Assembly: GCA_947034885.2 (NCBI GenBank)
Contig: OX344753.2
Span: forward strand, 186,001-250,000
Reading direction: 5' to 3'
Source: Thuidium tamariscinum
Taxonomy: Eukaryota > Streptophyta > Bryopsida > Hypnales > Thuidiaceae
DNA: 64,000 bases
Shown: positions 24,628 to 37,793 of the stretch, one piece after another
How the letters are laid out: each line of letters opens with the position of its first letter
How positions within the stretch are numbered: the first letter of the stretch is position 1
Made by a program: the position numbers and the translations under genes
The notes under the pieces: model-generated
The model's input: only the letters and a program-made list of their open reading frames with translations
Told to the model about the DNA's origin: nothing
The model's database searches: none

Positions 24628-27600
24628 TCACAAATTAAGAGCTGGTGGCTGCTTGATAAACTGCTCTGGATCCCGCTTCCGCTTAAGCTTAGCCACTCTC
24701 TTGCTTGGCCTCTCAATTTGCTGTTAGACAACACCAATCACAAAAATACGGGTAATCAGTGGAGAAAAATAGAGCTGCAATATCTTCACAAATACAAAGT
24801 TCGTCCTCGGATAAATATTCCTCAAGCCAGAGAAACACAATACAGGACACCAAACACTACACTCATAAAAAAACCAGTTAATCTCAAGGAAAAAAACAGT
24901 CAAACCTGTATCGGGGCTGGTTCCGTGGTCCGACGAACTACAAATACGTCAACCTTCAAACCCTGAACAGCAGTTGAGTTTTTAGGATGCAAGCGCAGAA
25001 AACGTCGAGCACAATTAATGCTTTCCTAATTAGTTCACAGAACTCTTGAACATTGGTGTAGCTTGGCATTTGTGCAGTGGGATCTAAGAGGAATTTTCCG
25101 CATTTCAAAGACTTCGCTACTACCCTGATCCGTTTTACACGCAACGTTTCTAGGCCGGAATGCGGATGCGGAGAGACTCAGATAATTAAACAGTACAGAA
25201 AAGTATACAAAACGGTACAATAAAAATCAGGTCCGAAATTTCTAGTAGGAGCAAAATACTTGAAGAGCATCCTGGCATTTCACCTCCATAAACACGTAGA
25301 ACTGTTGTTGCAGATTCAAGTAAGCTTTCTGATTGACTAATATTTCCTCTTTCATAGTCTTGCTCTGAGCCATCAGCACTGCGACTCCTGTACAGTACAT
25401 CAAATCTTGACACATCAACACAAAAAGATATAAAGTGTTGCATCTAAGCATTTGAAATATAACCAATTACGTACGCAAGGCTATGATTTGAAAGGGACTC
25501 GCAAGTTACAATTAAATCTTACAGAATAAGTAAGCTCGTCAAATATTCATACCCCACTTCCGCACAAGCGTGTTTCATTTCATGAATGCACAGAATCAAC
25601 ATTTCTACAACATGTCAAATCAGCATGTCGACTCACATTCTCCGCAAAGACCACGTTATTATCTATAATCTATGAGTTTCTCAAGCATAGACAACATACA
25701 TGAACTGCAAGCATTGACCGAATTTACACAACCAAGGCGACAGCGTAAATTAGACTCAAATTGGTGACCACGTGTACCAATTAAGTCCATATACATCTTA
25801 ATTAAATGACTCTCCAATTAGTTTAAGTTCAAGTTTGGAGGATCAATATAGATGACGTCGGACCCACCTGAATCAGGTCTTAGAACGCGTACGATCTACA
25901 CAAATAGTAAGTAAACAGTGCAACAAGTCAGCCCTGAGGTTGAAACAAATATTACGTTCACCCCATAGCGAGTCATGCATGACTCCAATTATGCTTTTCC
26001 ACCTCAATACCGCGGCACAGAAGGTTTTAATGAGTGCCATTTTCGGTCAAAATATTAGAATCTCTGAAACTCAAATGCTCCTGACACTCACCACACGTGC
26101 TCATTTTCACATATGAAATGGATGAGTGGGCTATGGGAGATGTCATAAGTAATACGCAGTATTTTGATCTTGACCCTAAGTACCTGCCTGTCTATTACAA
26201 ATGCAGTCGCACAAGAAGGAAATTAACAAACCTATTGGGAAGTGAGGAGAAGACGAGCCCAACCTGTTTAACAACCTTTGGGCAAAGAACCTCCCTAACC
26301 TTGTGGTTGCCTGCACAAATTCAAGCAGAACAGTAACTAGTGTGACAGCAGATTCTGGACCAATACAGTTACATACGTATGAAATGAAATGAGCTACTTC
26401 TGTTAGTCCAGGATGTTATTATATGAGCAGAGACATGTAGAGAGGATTACCACAACGGTTTCCAAATGGCATATCACATATAACTCGGTCAATGCTTGCA
26501 GTTCGCAATGGAAGCATTGATGCATCCCACCGAATTACGTCTGAAGGTCCTGCAGATTCACCAGCTGCAAGAAAGATGGTCACACCCATATTAAAACTGA
26601 CCATATTCTGGGCATTGGAACATAGGATTATGAAAGAAAGTCCTAATGCCCCTGGTCTATAATTGCTGCAAAAGACTGCTTGATGACTTCGACAGTGGCG
26701 TTCTCACTCCCTCAGGATTCCTCTAGCTAAAATGTAGCTGAGAATGACTACAAACCGCACTCACCTAGGGAGTTAAAACGTGCTGCATCAACTGCAGTAT
26801 CTACGAAATCACCAGCTAGACCCATGACCCTTGTTCCCAGCCAATTGCTGGCCTCCAAAGGTATAGTCCCACAACCACACCTGCACAGGAATACGCAAAA
26901 ACCCCATGTCTCAACATTGCATCATCCAATTAGAATACTTACAGCAGCCTTTTCAACATTATTGGAAACGCACAGAATCTGGCCAGGACCAAGCAAGACT
27001 TTTGCTACCACAAGGTGGAGCAAATAGAACAAGCAGACATCACATACATGGGATCGAGGACAATGTCGCCAGGCTGGACGTCAGCTAGCTGCAGAAGCCC
27101 ATATGCTGTGCTGTCATAAGACCAAATCTCACATAATTCAAACTCCGATACCCTATAAGCATTACAACAAACCCTCCTCTCTCGTCAAACACAAATGCTT
27201 GTGCCCATAACATGTATTTACACAAGGTCGTGTACATCATATAATCAAAGTATCAAATTTCACAGTCAAGCAAAGACACGGGTTGAATATTATTAAAAGA
27301 AGAAATTTCTATGTCCAGAGAAAGCACTCAACACACTCTAAGAGTACCATAAACAATAGCAAATAGCCTGTAAACTGAGTGATAGTATTAACCACTCCAC
27401 TCAAACAGTATCAGATTTCAGCGACAGTTTTGTTCAAATGACAACTTTCATGAACAGATACCAATGTGCAATCGTGCGCTGTAGAAAGATGGCACAGTAC
27501 CGTGCCTGACGAAGAGAACTAAAATCAACATTCAAATGTAACAAAACTAAAGAGAGGCGTTCAAATTGCATACCTGGGCTTCAGGGATGTCTGCACTAAT

Positions 27601-30600
27601 GCTTTTCGGTATGGTCTACGGGAGTAGAGCTGCCAGATAACAATTAAAAGAACAACTTAATTGTACAAAATTGTTCATAACAACTGACTTAAACCACTCA
27701 TACACAAGATTCAAAAGATTTTTCATTCACCTTCATACTTACGTATGAAAAAGGTACTAACTAGATCTACCACCATAAAATACCAGAAGTTACTACAATA
27801 ATAGACCACAACATTTCGAGGAATCAGTGATGTGGATGCCTGAAAGTACCTGATAAACAAAGTATTAGAAAAAAATCCCACAAACTTGGAAGAAACTGGA
27901 AACGGTTCTAAAAGATGCGGAGTTTAAGCTTGATTCTTTGGTTCGAACCTGAGCATCAGCACGGCTGGGCCTATCAGCAGTCTTCTTCTTGATCGACTTA
28001 CCCTGTCCTTCTTCGTCTTCTTCTTCAGATGCATGAGCTTTGTCGAGCATGCTTGCGTTTTGCAAATTCTTCGATTTCTTCTTGTTGCCACTGAGATAGA
28101 GTATAGAAATTAAAGCAAGTTTGACGATCTTCTACAAGCTTCATGTCATATCTACTCAGAAGAATATTTCGAATCTAGAACTACGGATTGAAGCATGAAG
28201 AACGGCACATTAAAATTTTCGACACAATCTGAATACAAATAAGGATACCTAGGTAACTGTACTTGCCAGCACTTTACGAGTAGTAGAGTGCATATTTTAT
28301 TCATAGACAAGGAATTAGCGTGAACAAGATACTGAGACACGAGTTTGAAAACGCTACAGAATTTCTCTCCAGGTAGAAAGTAACCTGTATATGAGTGCGA
28401 GGACCAGAAGAATCTCGTCATCAATTATCCAAGCCAGAACTTCCACTGCAATGATCACAAGCAAGATAATTACAAAGCGCACCATCCTACTAAATCAAAA
28501 TACCTATAAAAATACTAAAAATAACACATCACATTCTTGAAGGGAACCGTTTCTTGTTGCTGATATCTTGGATGATCTTGGCATTTCAGTCTTTTGATAA
28601 TTTAATAAACTCAACAGCATCCAATATTGAATCATAATTTAAAATGTTCCATAGAAAGATATGTTCAGATAAAATGAACCATGACTAAAATACTAACCAT
28701 TGAAGTTCCTCATGTCAGCAGGCCACCCCAGCAACTCGTGAATACCATCCCCAATCGAGGCTGCACAGGAAGAATTTTAATGCATTCTAAAACATAAGCG
28801 ATTCGTATTAGCCTGTAGGAGATCCTACGAAACAAAGCCTTTAGGTATTTAGCACAAGCAACTCTTTAGAATGAGCCACGAGAAGTTATAAAAACGCAGA
28901 ACATGATAATGCTAAATGATTCAAATGATAACATCCACATTGCAGAGCTGATTGCTTAATGCTCTTAACCAAAAAGAGGATAAGTGCGATGAAGAAGCTC
29001 ACAACAACATGATACCTACCTGCAGCATCCATAGAAGTGTAGCCATGTTTCTTCATGTTCAAACAGATTCTGTTCCCTGTGACTCGAAAGGACCTTTGCA
29101 GAGTTTCATGCGTCTGATCCGCACTTGCAATCCCATTCATCGATAACAGAGATTCATTGATTCCGGATGAAGGTGCAGGTTCCTCTACCTCTTGCCACTG
29201 TCTATATAGTTGCATGACAGGCTCCCAGTCGATCTGTAAACATTAAATTATTCAGTGTACCAAATAGAGCAGCTGAATACTCGAGCCATCCGCATATATG
29301 ACTATACTACTCCCAAAAAATAACGTACACTAAGTACTAATTTGACCTTGTAGAGGGGAAAGCGTCGAGAATTTAGTCAATTTGTGAAAATGACCATACA
29401 TTATCATATACTATAATCACTCGGATTCATTACCTTTTTCGCAAGGGATTGCATGAAGGACATACCTGCTTCCTTGTCTACGGGAATATTCTGCAAACAC
29501 GACATGCTCTTCAAATGAAGGAAACAGAGTAAAATCCAATACAATCCTAAAGAAGCCTGCAGATAAGCATGTCACCATACCATGTCATGTGATGTTCGCC
29601 ACAAAGTGTATTCATAATTGATATAAAGCTGCTGTGCACAAGTGGAAAACCTTGTGGTGGGAAAGAAAGGCATACACATTGTCAGCAGACCTCAATTCAG
29701 CAACTTTCTGCATCAGTAAAGAAGAATCGTTAAATGAGGCAGTTTGAAGATTTTACTGTGCTAAAGATTACCAAACCTCAACTGAGTATGTGCCTCACTT
29801 TCAATATATGGAACTATGAAGGCAAAACCCATGTAGAAAATCAAGATAAGATGAAGGACACAAAGCAGAAAAGATCTCAATTAGGCATGGATCAATAGTG
29901 GTGACACTTGCTGAAGGAGAACGAAACCAATTATACTCCAGCATAGAGTTGGTGATTAAATTACAAATGTCACAAAAATTAAGGCATTGACATTGTCGTC
30001 GAAAATAGCACCGATGCGACAGCTACATGCAATTCCCTTGCAGTATCGCACAATGGAGTAATGTAAGGGAGAAAAACAGGCGAATCAAAGAATGCAAGGC
30101 AATCAAATCTCACCAATGACAGCTAGCAGTCGAAGATCAATACCTGAGGAGACGACGTTGTCTGAAACTGAATGCCTCCATATCTGTCAATGCCGGGAAT
30201 GATATTGGTTCCGTCCAGACTTTCGAGCTGCAATCAGGATTGATAGCTTAGCATCAAAAAATTGAGAAAGAAGAACCAAATCAAATGACCTTGCCTGGCA
30301 ATGCATGCCCACATCCATCTCCCCGACGATATATAAAAAAAAATGAAAGGAAAAAGCCTAAAGGCTACGCTCGTGGACTAATCACACGAAACAGAGTGTG
30401 CGTATAAATTGAAACGCCTCTTGCACGATCCATCTTGGAAATATTAAAATTTGAAAAACCAAGCCCTCTTCAAGAACTATAAATGCAGCAGAGTTTAGGG
30501 TATTAGAATCCAGAAATTCCGTACAAAAATTAAACTGTAACATCTACAATTTTCAATTTCTTTTAGGGGGGGGATACAAATGAAACGGAATTTCATTGCA

Positions 30601-31041
30601 AGAGGAAGGAACAAAGTCATCAGCCACAAGTGGCCTGATGGGAACAATTTTCACATTTCGGCATTCATGAGTAGAATGATTCATTCCAATGCCATAAATT
30701 TCAAGAACTAAAATGCAGCAAGGTTTTGGGCATTAAAATCCAGAAATTTCATACAATAAGTAAATTGCCTCATCTACATTGTTCACATTTGGCATTCATG
30801 AGTAGAATGATTCATTTCAACGCCATGAATTTTCAATTCCGAATCCACTAGCAAAAAATTCTACCTCCGTGCAATCACAGCATCCCCATGTCTAAAAGTA
30901 GCCGCCAAACAGGACTAAATGAAAAAATCGAAATGCAAACTCCTAAAATCGAAATGAGAGAGAGAAAGCCCCTACCTCCTTGAGAAGCGCAAACTCCAGC
31001 CCGCCTGCACAAGAAGCCCAATAATGTGCCAATATTGCCAT
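24628..31041 (-). CDS. THUMP-domain tRNA guanosine N2-methyltransferase (THUMPD3-like), 16 exons, 493 aa
   Basis: Predicted SAM-dependent enzyme. The human relative THUMPD3, with TRMT112, makes m2G in the acceptor stem of tRNA. Exons: 31041-30976, 30227-30144, 29707-29651, 29490-29434, 29233-29020, 28760-28698, 28445-28385, 28090-27949, 27629-27574, 27110-27048, 26880-26765, 26564-26451, 26310-26232, 25443-25284, 24962-24906, 24720-24628. All junctions are GT-AG in phase. Motifs: GGLEFALLKE (13-22), KVAELRSADNVYAF, SFRVTGNR (136-143, THUMP), GWPADMRNF, VLDPMCGCGTIPLEA (SAM-binding motif I, 284-298), WDASMLPLRTASID, catalytic loop DMPFG (357-361), GVAVLMAQSKTM and GLKVDVFVVRRT. Exon 8 is a Lys/Asp/Glu-rich insert. 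The tail is basic. The start of exon 14 is the weakest junction (see findings). Nothing suggests a transit peptide. Confidence 0.85.
30470..30835. repeat. Imperfect tandem duplication inside intron 1 of the THUMPD3-like gene
   Basis: The words atgcagcagagttt / atgcagcaaggttt, the ttag...atccagaaatt blocks and ggcattcatgagtagaatga occur twice, about 170-230 bases apart. This is a diverged local duplication within the intron. Confidence 0.7.
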
Positions 31042-32409
31042 GTTCTCGACCTAATTCTTCCCGCAAGAATTTCACAAACTTTAAAGAATCCGAAGAATAC
31101 ACAACCATAGAAAAGATCGTTGTCTCTCGCAAGAAATTACTCCATTCTCTTACTACAAAATTGAGAATGTAAACATCGCGGCAACAATTCCACGCGACTC
31201 ATCAGAAAGAACAGGTCGCTCAGGTCATTGTTTATTCCGTCGTCGCAGACGTCAACGAACTTGAGGACAGCTTCCGCCAATTCGGATGAAAATCATTTGC
31301 GCGACGATCGATGAACGGCTTTCGTTGAGGAGTTGGCATGGATGGAACCCACTCAATGAGTGCAAGACGTGTGGGCCCCAACGAATCACCTAATAAACAA
31401 CTCTACATAATTAAGTTGCAATTTAAACATCTTAAATAATATTTTTTGAGATAAATTTTTATAAAGTATTAGTTGGAAGAATATTTTAGAATTGTAATAC
31501 ATATAAAAGTTGTAGATTTTGAGTTTTAGATTCTATCCATAAAGCTAGATTCCTTAATATTGTTCTATAAATTCTTTAAAAAAAAAGAATTTAATTCCTT
31601 TGAAATTTAATAACAAGAAAAATATTGTTATTTTTTGAGTAAAATTTGTTGGAGTGGGTTTGAAATGAGATTTTCTTGATATGGTGTTTTTTTGGAATTT
31701 TTGTATTTTTAAAATCTATGATGTCATTTTTGCAAATCTAATTTTGAACTAGAGTCAATGCAAGTCAAACACTTGACATATTTCCACATTTGTAATTTTA
31801 GAAAATTATGAATTCTAGTATCACCAAATTCAACCCACAAATAGGACAACAACTTTATAAAGATTCTTTAAAAATTAGACTAACTTTCATTCAAGCAATA
31901 ACTAGTAAAAAAAGCAGCTCTCAATCTATTCATCATTGAGAATTTGGACGTCAAAGCGCTTCATGGTTAAAAGGATTCTTTTTTATTGTGTTATATAGAG
32001 TAGCTTTCAATTTTGAAAGGGAGATTTTTGGCTTTGGAATCTCAAAGGTTAATAATTCATATTGTTCAAACAAAACTTCCAAAAGCTCAAGGTGTTAACC
32101 AAGTGAAATATCGCAAACAAATTACAATTCAAACTTCCATCGCTTTCTATTTTGATTTGCCTTCCTATTCATGGCCATTCAATCTTGGCACCAACTTCCT
32201 TGGTGTAATCAACATGAATCTGACAAACACAATAGTGAATAAGATTATCAAAAAAGAAATGATTGAATTATTATTTAGAAACTATCTAACAAATCGCCAT
32301 CAAGAAAAATACCTTCAAATGATATGAGTCTAAATAGGTGTACAACATGCTTTACAAGTAATACTTTAAAAAAAAATTGCAGTATGTTTGACAGAAACAA
32401 AGACCATTA
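31042..32409. other. Upstream region of the THUMPD3-like gene, then AT-rich spacer
   Basis: About 31.05-31.40 kb is GC-richer (for example tcgtcgcagacgtcaacgaa) and probably carries the promoter and leader of the minus-strand gene. Beyond it the sequence is AT-rich. A plus-strand frame at 32013-32327 has no motif I recognise. Confidence 0.4.
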
Positions 32410-32620
32410 CTTTGAAGCACCTCCATCAACTTCATAAAGTTGAACTTGGGAGTCTTTAAAATCTTCACTTTCTTGATGCAAGTGTTCTAAAGTAGGTAGA
32501 TGACTTCCATTGCCTTCTTCATCTCAGTTCCAATATCTTCATGGATGAATTTGGCAACCAAATCCTTCAAATCACAAGTTCACACTTCCTAGGATATAAT
32601 TTCTTTCACTTTGCATGTGA
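32410..32620 (-). pseudogene. Fragment of a ribosomal protein S3a (eS1) pseudogene
   Basis: The minus strand reads, in order, KEI..., TCDLKDLVAKFIHEDIG, a degraded 'MKKAMEVIYLL' segment and KVKILKTPKFNFMKLMEV. This is the central-to-C-terminal part of cytosolic ribosomal protein S3a as I remember it (DLV-KFI, KVKILKAPKFD, KLMEVH). At least three in-frame stops interrupt it, and the N-terminal half is not visible next to it. No introns are apparent within the piece, so it may be a processed copy. Confidence 0.75.
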
Positions 32621-34386
32621 TTTATAAAACAAAAAGACTATTTGTAAAAATTAGAGAACTTAAATATTCAATCCAATTTTTGTCCACAAGACAAAAGATC
32701 ACCAAAGGATGATATTTACTATTAAATAAGTTTTTTAGGTGAAATCCATCTAAAAATACCATTGCTAACCTCAACTAACATTAATAACTATCAAAATCAA
32801 AACTTACATAATCCAATGCAAGTGGTGTTGTTGATTTAAGTAGAACTAAAAAACTTAAAGCCCTAAAAGTTGTACTTGTTGAAAATACTACACATCCACT
32901 AAATCTCAACAAAAGAATTAATCTATAAGAAGTTGTGTGACATCCCTCCATTAGGGGGAATTTGAGGCCTTTGGATTGAGGGCCGTTTTGGGACTATTCT
33001 TAAAACTATCCCCATAATTGTTGGCTACTGTCAAGCCGGCAATTACTAAAAAAAATTAGGGATGTCTTGAAATTAGTGGAAAAAGTCCAAAAATAATAAT
33101 TAAAAAAAAAAATGACATGGCACCCTCTCAACAATGTAGGATTCTACAATTCTACATTCTTGTGTCAGATTTTGCGTTTTCAAATTGTGCGAACTTGCAG
33201 TCTTCCAGAGGCCTCAAATCTCCTCTAACAATAAGACCCCAACTTTGAATGCATACAACTTAAAAAAATGAAATGTTATGTCTTTAGACAAATAGAGAGG
33301 TATCAAACAACACTTGAGGTGTTGACAAACAATTAGATCCAAATTTCAACTTGGTATTGCAATAGTGCAACCAAACCTTGATTTGAAGAAGAACCTATTC
33401 AATGATAGTAGATTGCATCACTACAAGGAGTGTCAATGTTTTCAGTTAGAATTTTAAGTAAGAAATTGCTAAAGATACCTTAAATTTCTTTAAAGGTCAC
33501 ACTATGAAGCAATGTTCAGTCAAAACAAGTATATTCAATATTGAAAGTCTTGATTGGTCAATGGGATGGAGGAAAATACAACATTTTTGGTCACCCATAT
33601 CTCCTTCTTGTACAATGAACTGAGACAATCCTTAAATACAATAGTCCTTGAACAAGATCTGTTCTATTGTACGTACATCTGATTTGTGTTCTAAGACCTT
33701 CAATTTTGGATGATGATTCAAGGGCCTCTATTTTGAGTGTGATTTCTGGAGCGGATTCCATATTCTTTGAAGCTTGTAGTTGGCTTACAAGATGAATGTT
33801 CCACTTCACTTACCTTGGGCGGTAATGGACAGAGGGTGTTAGGACAGGAACTCATCTTTTTTTTTCCCCTTAAGGTCAATGTATTTTTTCCCCCACTTGC
33901 CAATTTAGAAATCAAAATCATAGGGTATCATGGTCGACAATTTTATAAGAATCAACTTGTAAGGCTATAAGGTTGGATTAAGGTTTTTATTGAAATAATG
34001 CAAAGGTCATCATTGGGATTCTTGATTTCATTATCCTCACTTGCTAGTTTAGAAATCATGGGTTGTCATGGATAATGATTTTTTGGGAATCAATTTGCGA
34101 GGTTGGGTTCTTGTTTTGTTGAGGGAATCATCAATTTGTAGTTCATATTTTGATGTTTTCTTGAGAATCAATTGGTGACATTAGTTTAGGGTTTGTATTG
34201 AAGAAACCCAAAGTAATCATCTACATTGTAATTCTTGCTATTTTCATAAAAAAATTATAAATTATAGTTTTTGTTAAAGTATAAGTACCACATTTCCATA
34301 TCACCAACAATGCTGGGGATTTGCTACAAACTTCCTCTATTTGAAGAAATTTGGCTTGCAATGCAAGAAATTGCAAGGTTGTGAAG
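32621..34386. other. AT-rich spacer between gene fragments
   Basis: Several 60-80 codon frames occur (33.59-33.97 kb), but none shows a recognisable motif. A stretch of low-complexity pyrimidines lies at about 33857-33895. Confidence 0.35.
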
Positions 34387-34446
34387 ATGGTGGCCATGGA
34401 TTTCTTCCGATCAGATGAAATGTCTTTGGTACAGCTTATAATTCTT
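34387..34446 (+). pseudogene. N-terminal fragment of V-ATPase subunit a (VHA-a)
   Basis: The frame begins MVAMDFFRSDEMSLVQLIIL. This closely matches the conserved start of the V-ATPase membrane subunit a (MD-RSE-MSLVQLI). The next residues do not follow the expected ESAH-TV-YLG continuation, and the frame stops within about 16 codons. I read it as a captured or decayed first-exon fragment. The match is short, so the identification is tentative. Confidence 0.5.
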
Positions 34447-35651
34447 GAATTTGGCTCACAATATGATCACGTATTTGGTGGAGCCTAAACTAGCTGCTAT
34501 AGTTCAAAGACATTCAGAATGGAATGGAATGGTAGATTTCAATGTTTGCCTTTATGGAAACGTGGGTGGAAAGAATGCTTGCAAACATTTGTGGTGCGGA
34601 TGTATTGTCTTCTTCCACTCCTAAGGGCAAAGATAAAGCTACTCAATCAATTTGGAAACAAGCACTAGAAGAAAACTACACTATTCATGTCAAAAACTGC
34701 ATTAAACTTGTCAAACCTGGGTTTTACTTAACAAAGACTACGTTGGGACTACGTTGCGTTCAACATAACGTGTGGAGTGGATTGTATTGAGTTCTCTCTT
34801 CATAACGCAAAATTCTGCGTTTCAACGTGTCAACACAAAATTGAACAAGGAAAACGCAGATTTTGTGTTAGAATGACAAATTCCGCATGACAAAGAAGGA
34901 CTTCAACACAATTCACTCCACGCGTTATGTTGAATGCAACACAATTCACTCCACGTATTACGTTGAATGCAACACAATTTCAACACAATTTTTGTCAAAT
35001 ACAACATAGTTTTCTTCTAGTGAAGCAAACCCTTGAGGTCCCACTTCATCAAGAGCAAACAAGGAAAAGGTTAATTTGGAGCTCAGAGAGAATCAACAAT
35101 TGCTTAAAGTTGTAGTTGAAGAGTCATGCATATTCTTTAGTCATTTTTGCTTAGAATTCTTTAAAATGACTTAAAAATGACATTCTAGAATATCATGCAT
35201 ATTTTTCACTCTATTGGTGATTGTAGCGTTGCAAATTCTAACTATATTAGTCTTTAAATAGTTAGATTAGAGAAGTTAGGGTATTGAGGTCTACTGGACA
35301 TGCTAGGCTCAGTTTATGCATCTGTTTGCTAGAGTGTGTCACACATCTCAAGTTTGTATATTACTCAAGGTAAAATTTGTACGGTACCCCAAACCTAGAT
35401 ACTTTATTCGTCTTGGTTGGAGATATTGAATTTAGTTATTCATTTTGAATTTTTCCACACAAGTGGAGTAGTGAAGACATTGGAAGTATTAAAAAAAACT
35501 ACCTACATCCAAGTGATCCAACATGAAGATAGAACTCTTGGATGTTGTAAAAAACAATTAGGCACTCTTCTATTTGGTACTATCTTTTTTTGTTTGAAGA
35601 CACTAACAGATGTAGTCGTTACAGCAATGACTAATACTATTGGGACAATGA

Positions 35652-35778
35652 TTGGTGTTGTGGTTTCTAGGGAGACAAGTTGTGGAAAGACAACCCAATT
35701 GTTGTAGTTTGTATTGGAGGAGGAAATAGAGGTTGGTTGGGGTTTTGAATGCAACATAATATGTACTCAACTTTAGTG
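35652..35778 (+). pseudogene. DExH-box RNA helicase pseudogene fragment (Walker A region)
   Basis: The plus frame reads GVVVSRETSCGKTTQLL, stop, FVLEEEIEVGWG, then CNIICTQ and stops. The pattern is GETGCGKTTQ-PQ-ILEEE...CNIICTQPRR, motif I (P-loop) and motif Ia of DExH-box helicases such as DHX36. The P-loop is altered (GETG to RETS) and the frame is broken, so it is not functional. Later helicase motifs are not visible nearby. Confidence 0.75.
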
Positions 35779-37793
35779 AATTTCTACTATGTTGGTAACA
35801 TTGAGTATGCATGAACAACACAAGGTAATTGTAGTAGTTAAGAAGGTTTTCTATAGGTTTGATAGAAGATGTCAATGAGTATGATTGACAAAACATGCAA
35901 TGTTGGGAACTCAGGTGGAAAAAACCCGTGTTTGTAGTGTTCTTTGCTGGAGATCATGTAAAGATAAAGGTTGTTCACGGAGATCTACAAGGCATTTAAT
36001 AGGGCCAATCGGTATCCCTTTTTTGAAGATTTCAACAAGTAGTGGTAGATGAAGGAAGAGATACTAGTCATAGAAGTTTGATTGTATTTGTATCATGGTT
36101 ACTTGTAGCAAGACTTGGTGTGAAATGTGAGGACTGCATTGATTGGTATATTTGAATTGTTTTCTTATATGGTGAAATGTAGATGACCAAGTTTTGTCCT
36201 TGATCTTGTCTAATTTTTTGATGATGAGATTCCACCTTCTTTTGTAGCTCGGAATTGTTTAGGTTTCTTGTATTTGGAGAGTCTTTGTGAATCATCATGA
36301 CGTTGAAGGAATTGCCTTGGTATTAAGTGGGGACTTAAATGGTCTACTTGGCAAAAGAGTACTTGTGGAGCAACTTCCAAGATCCTAGTAGAAAGAGAGC
36401 TTGAAATTGTCAAATGTTTCTACTTCATATTACATATTTCCGTCTTTTTTGCTATTGGATTATGTGTTTGGTTTATCATGTTGAGTGATATGTTTTTGTG
36501 TGCAGGATTCTTGTTATGAACTAACTTCTGAGTTTCCAATTTTTCATGTTAGCTTCCATTAATTATGTCAATATGAAAGTCGACACTTTAGGTCATTAAG
36601 GTAATTGAGCTTAATATATATAGAAGTGTAGTTAGAAGCTAGTAGTTGCTTATATTGTATAGTACATTTTAGAAGCTAACAATTGATTTTTGAATCTTTT
36701 TTGAACTTTGTTTTTTGGATTATCTTCTTCGATTTATACCTCATTACAATCATCATAGTTCTAATGTTGCTATTGCTAACTGCACAATGTACCATAGAGG
36801 ATTCCACATCTCAGTTCAACAAAGTTCAAAGATTTGTAGTGGAGAATTTTGACATTAGCAACATAGCAGCAATGAAGTAGAAGTGATAGAAGCAATAAAA
36901 ACATTCCCCTCACAACCTTTGGGGACCGTCATGGTGGCAAGCTTCTCATCTTTGCAGAACAAAGGAAACTGCATGAGAACTTTGGGATCATAGACAACTA
37001 CTAGGAGAATGCAAAAGTTCTCAATTAGGAAAGCAAAACTATCTTTTAGAGGTCCAAAAAATCAATAGCTTATCTACCATACAAAGCAAGCCAGATGACA
37101 TGATATAGTATTGTTGTAATTTGAACTTAAGAGTCATGTACATTTATCCTTAAAAGGTATCTTTTGACCTTTTGATATAGTATAATATTGCAAGTCCTCA
37201 ACACATGATTTTAAGCAAATTTTATTGGAAATACATGAGCTTTCAGTATGCATTTTTTGACTTAAAACCCCACTTAACCCTTGAAGGATGGACTGGTAGC
37301 CATAGAAATCATGTATTTTAATTCCGTATGACATCATCTACTTTGAAAAAGCCTAATATATTCATTGGAAGTAAAAGAACTATTGAAGATCTTTCCTTTC
37401 CAGTTTCCACTCCTAATATTGAGGATGAAAAGTTGTTCTTCCGTCCTATAGGAAAAGATTCTTTGTCATTCAAAGGACGCAAAACATCCTTGGCGGTGTT
37501 TAAAGGTTAAAACACCCCTTTCTCTTGTTGTGTTTGCAACTTTGAAGAATTGTATCTTTTGTAAAAATTGTCTAGTTTCAAGGAAAATTTCAAAACTCTT
37601 TTGAAGATGTTTAATGTTTGTAGTATAGTTTTTTCACCATTCCAAGATGTAATGAATTCTAATGAAACCTTCAAAATTAAGGGTCTAAATTTCAAGGATA
37701 AAAGTCATTTTGATTGTAGAAACTTCAATGACATGTTTTTTTTTCATCTAATGATTATTTTAGAGGAATCAATGTTGGGGTAGATTCTCTTCT
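35779..37793. other. AT-rich spacer; no confident feature
   Basis: A plus frame at 37328-37510 and one at 36683-36880 have no recognised motif. A terminus-like word ttaaaacacccctttctctt at 37508-37527 resembles the outer repeats of the element at 52889-53362, but no partner was found. Confidence 0.35.

Noticed and set aside
26097-26336. Plus-strand 79-codon frame overlapping the THUMPD3-like gene
   Set aside because: It overlaps exon 13 of the minus-strand gene and the adjoining intron; an antisense shadow.
32013-32327. 104-codon plus-strand frame near the ribosomal protein fragment
   Set aside because: I looked for S3a or other ribosomal motifs in it and found none on either strand.
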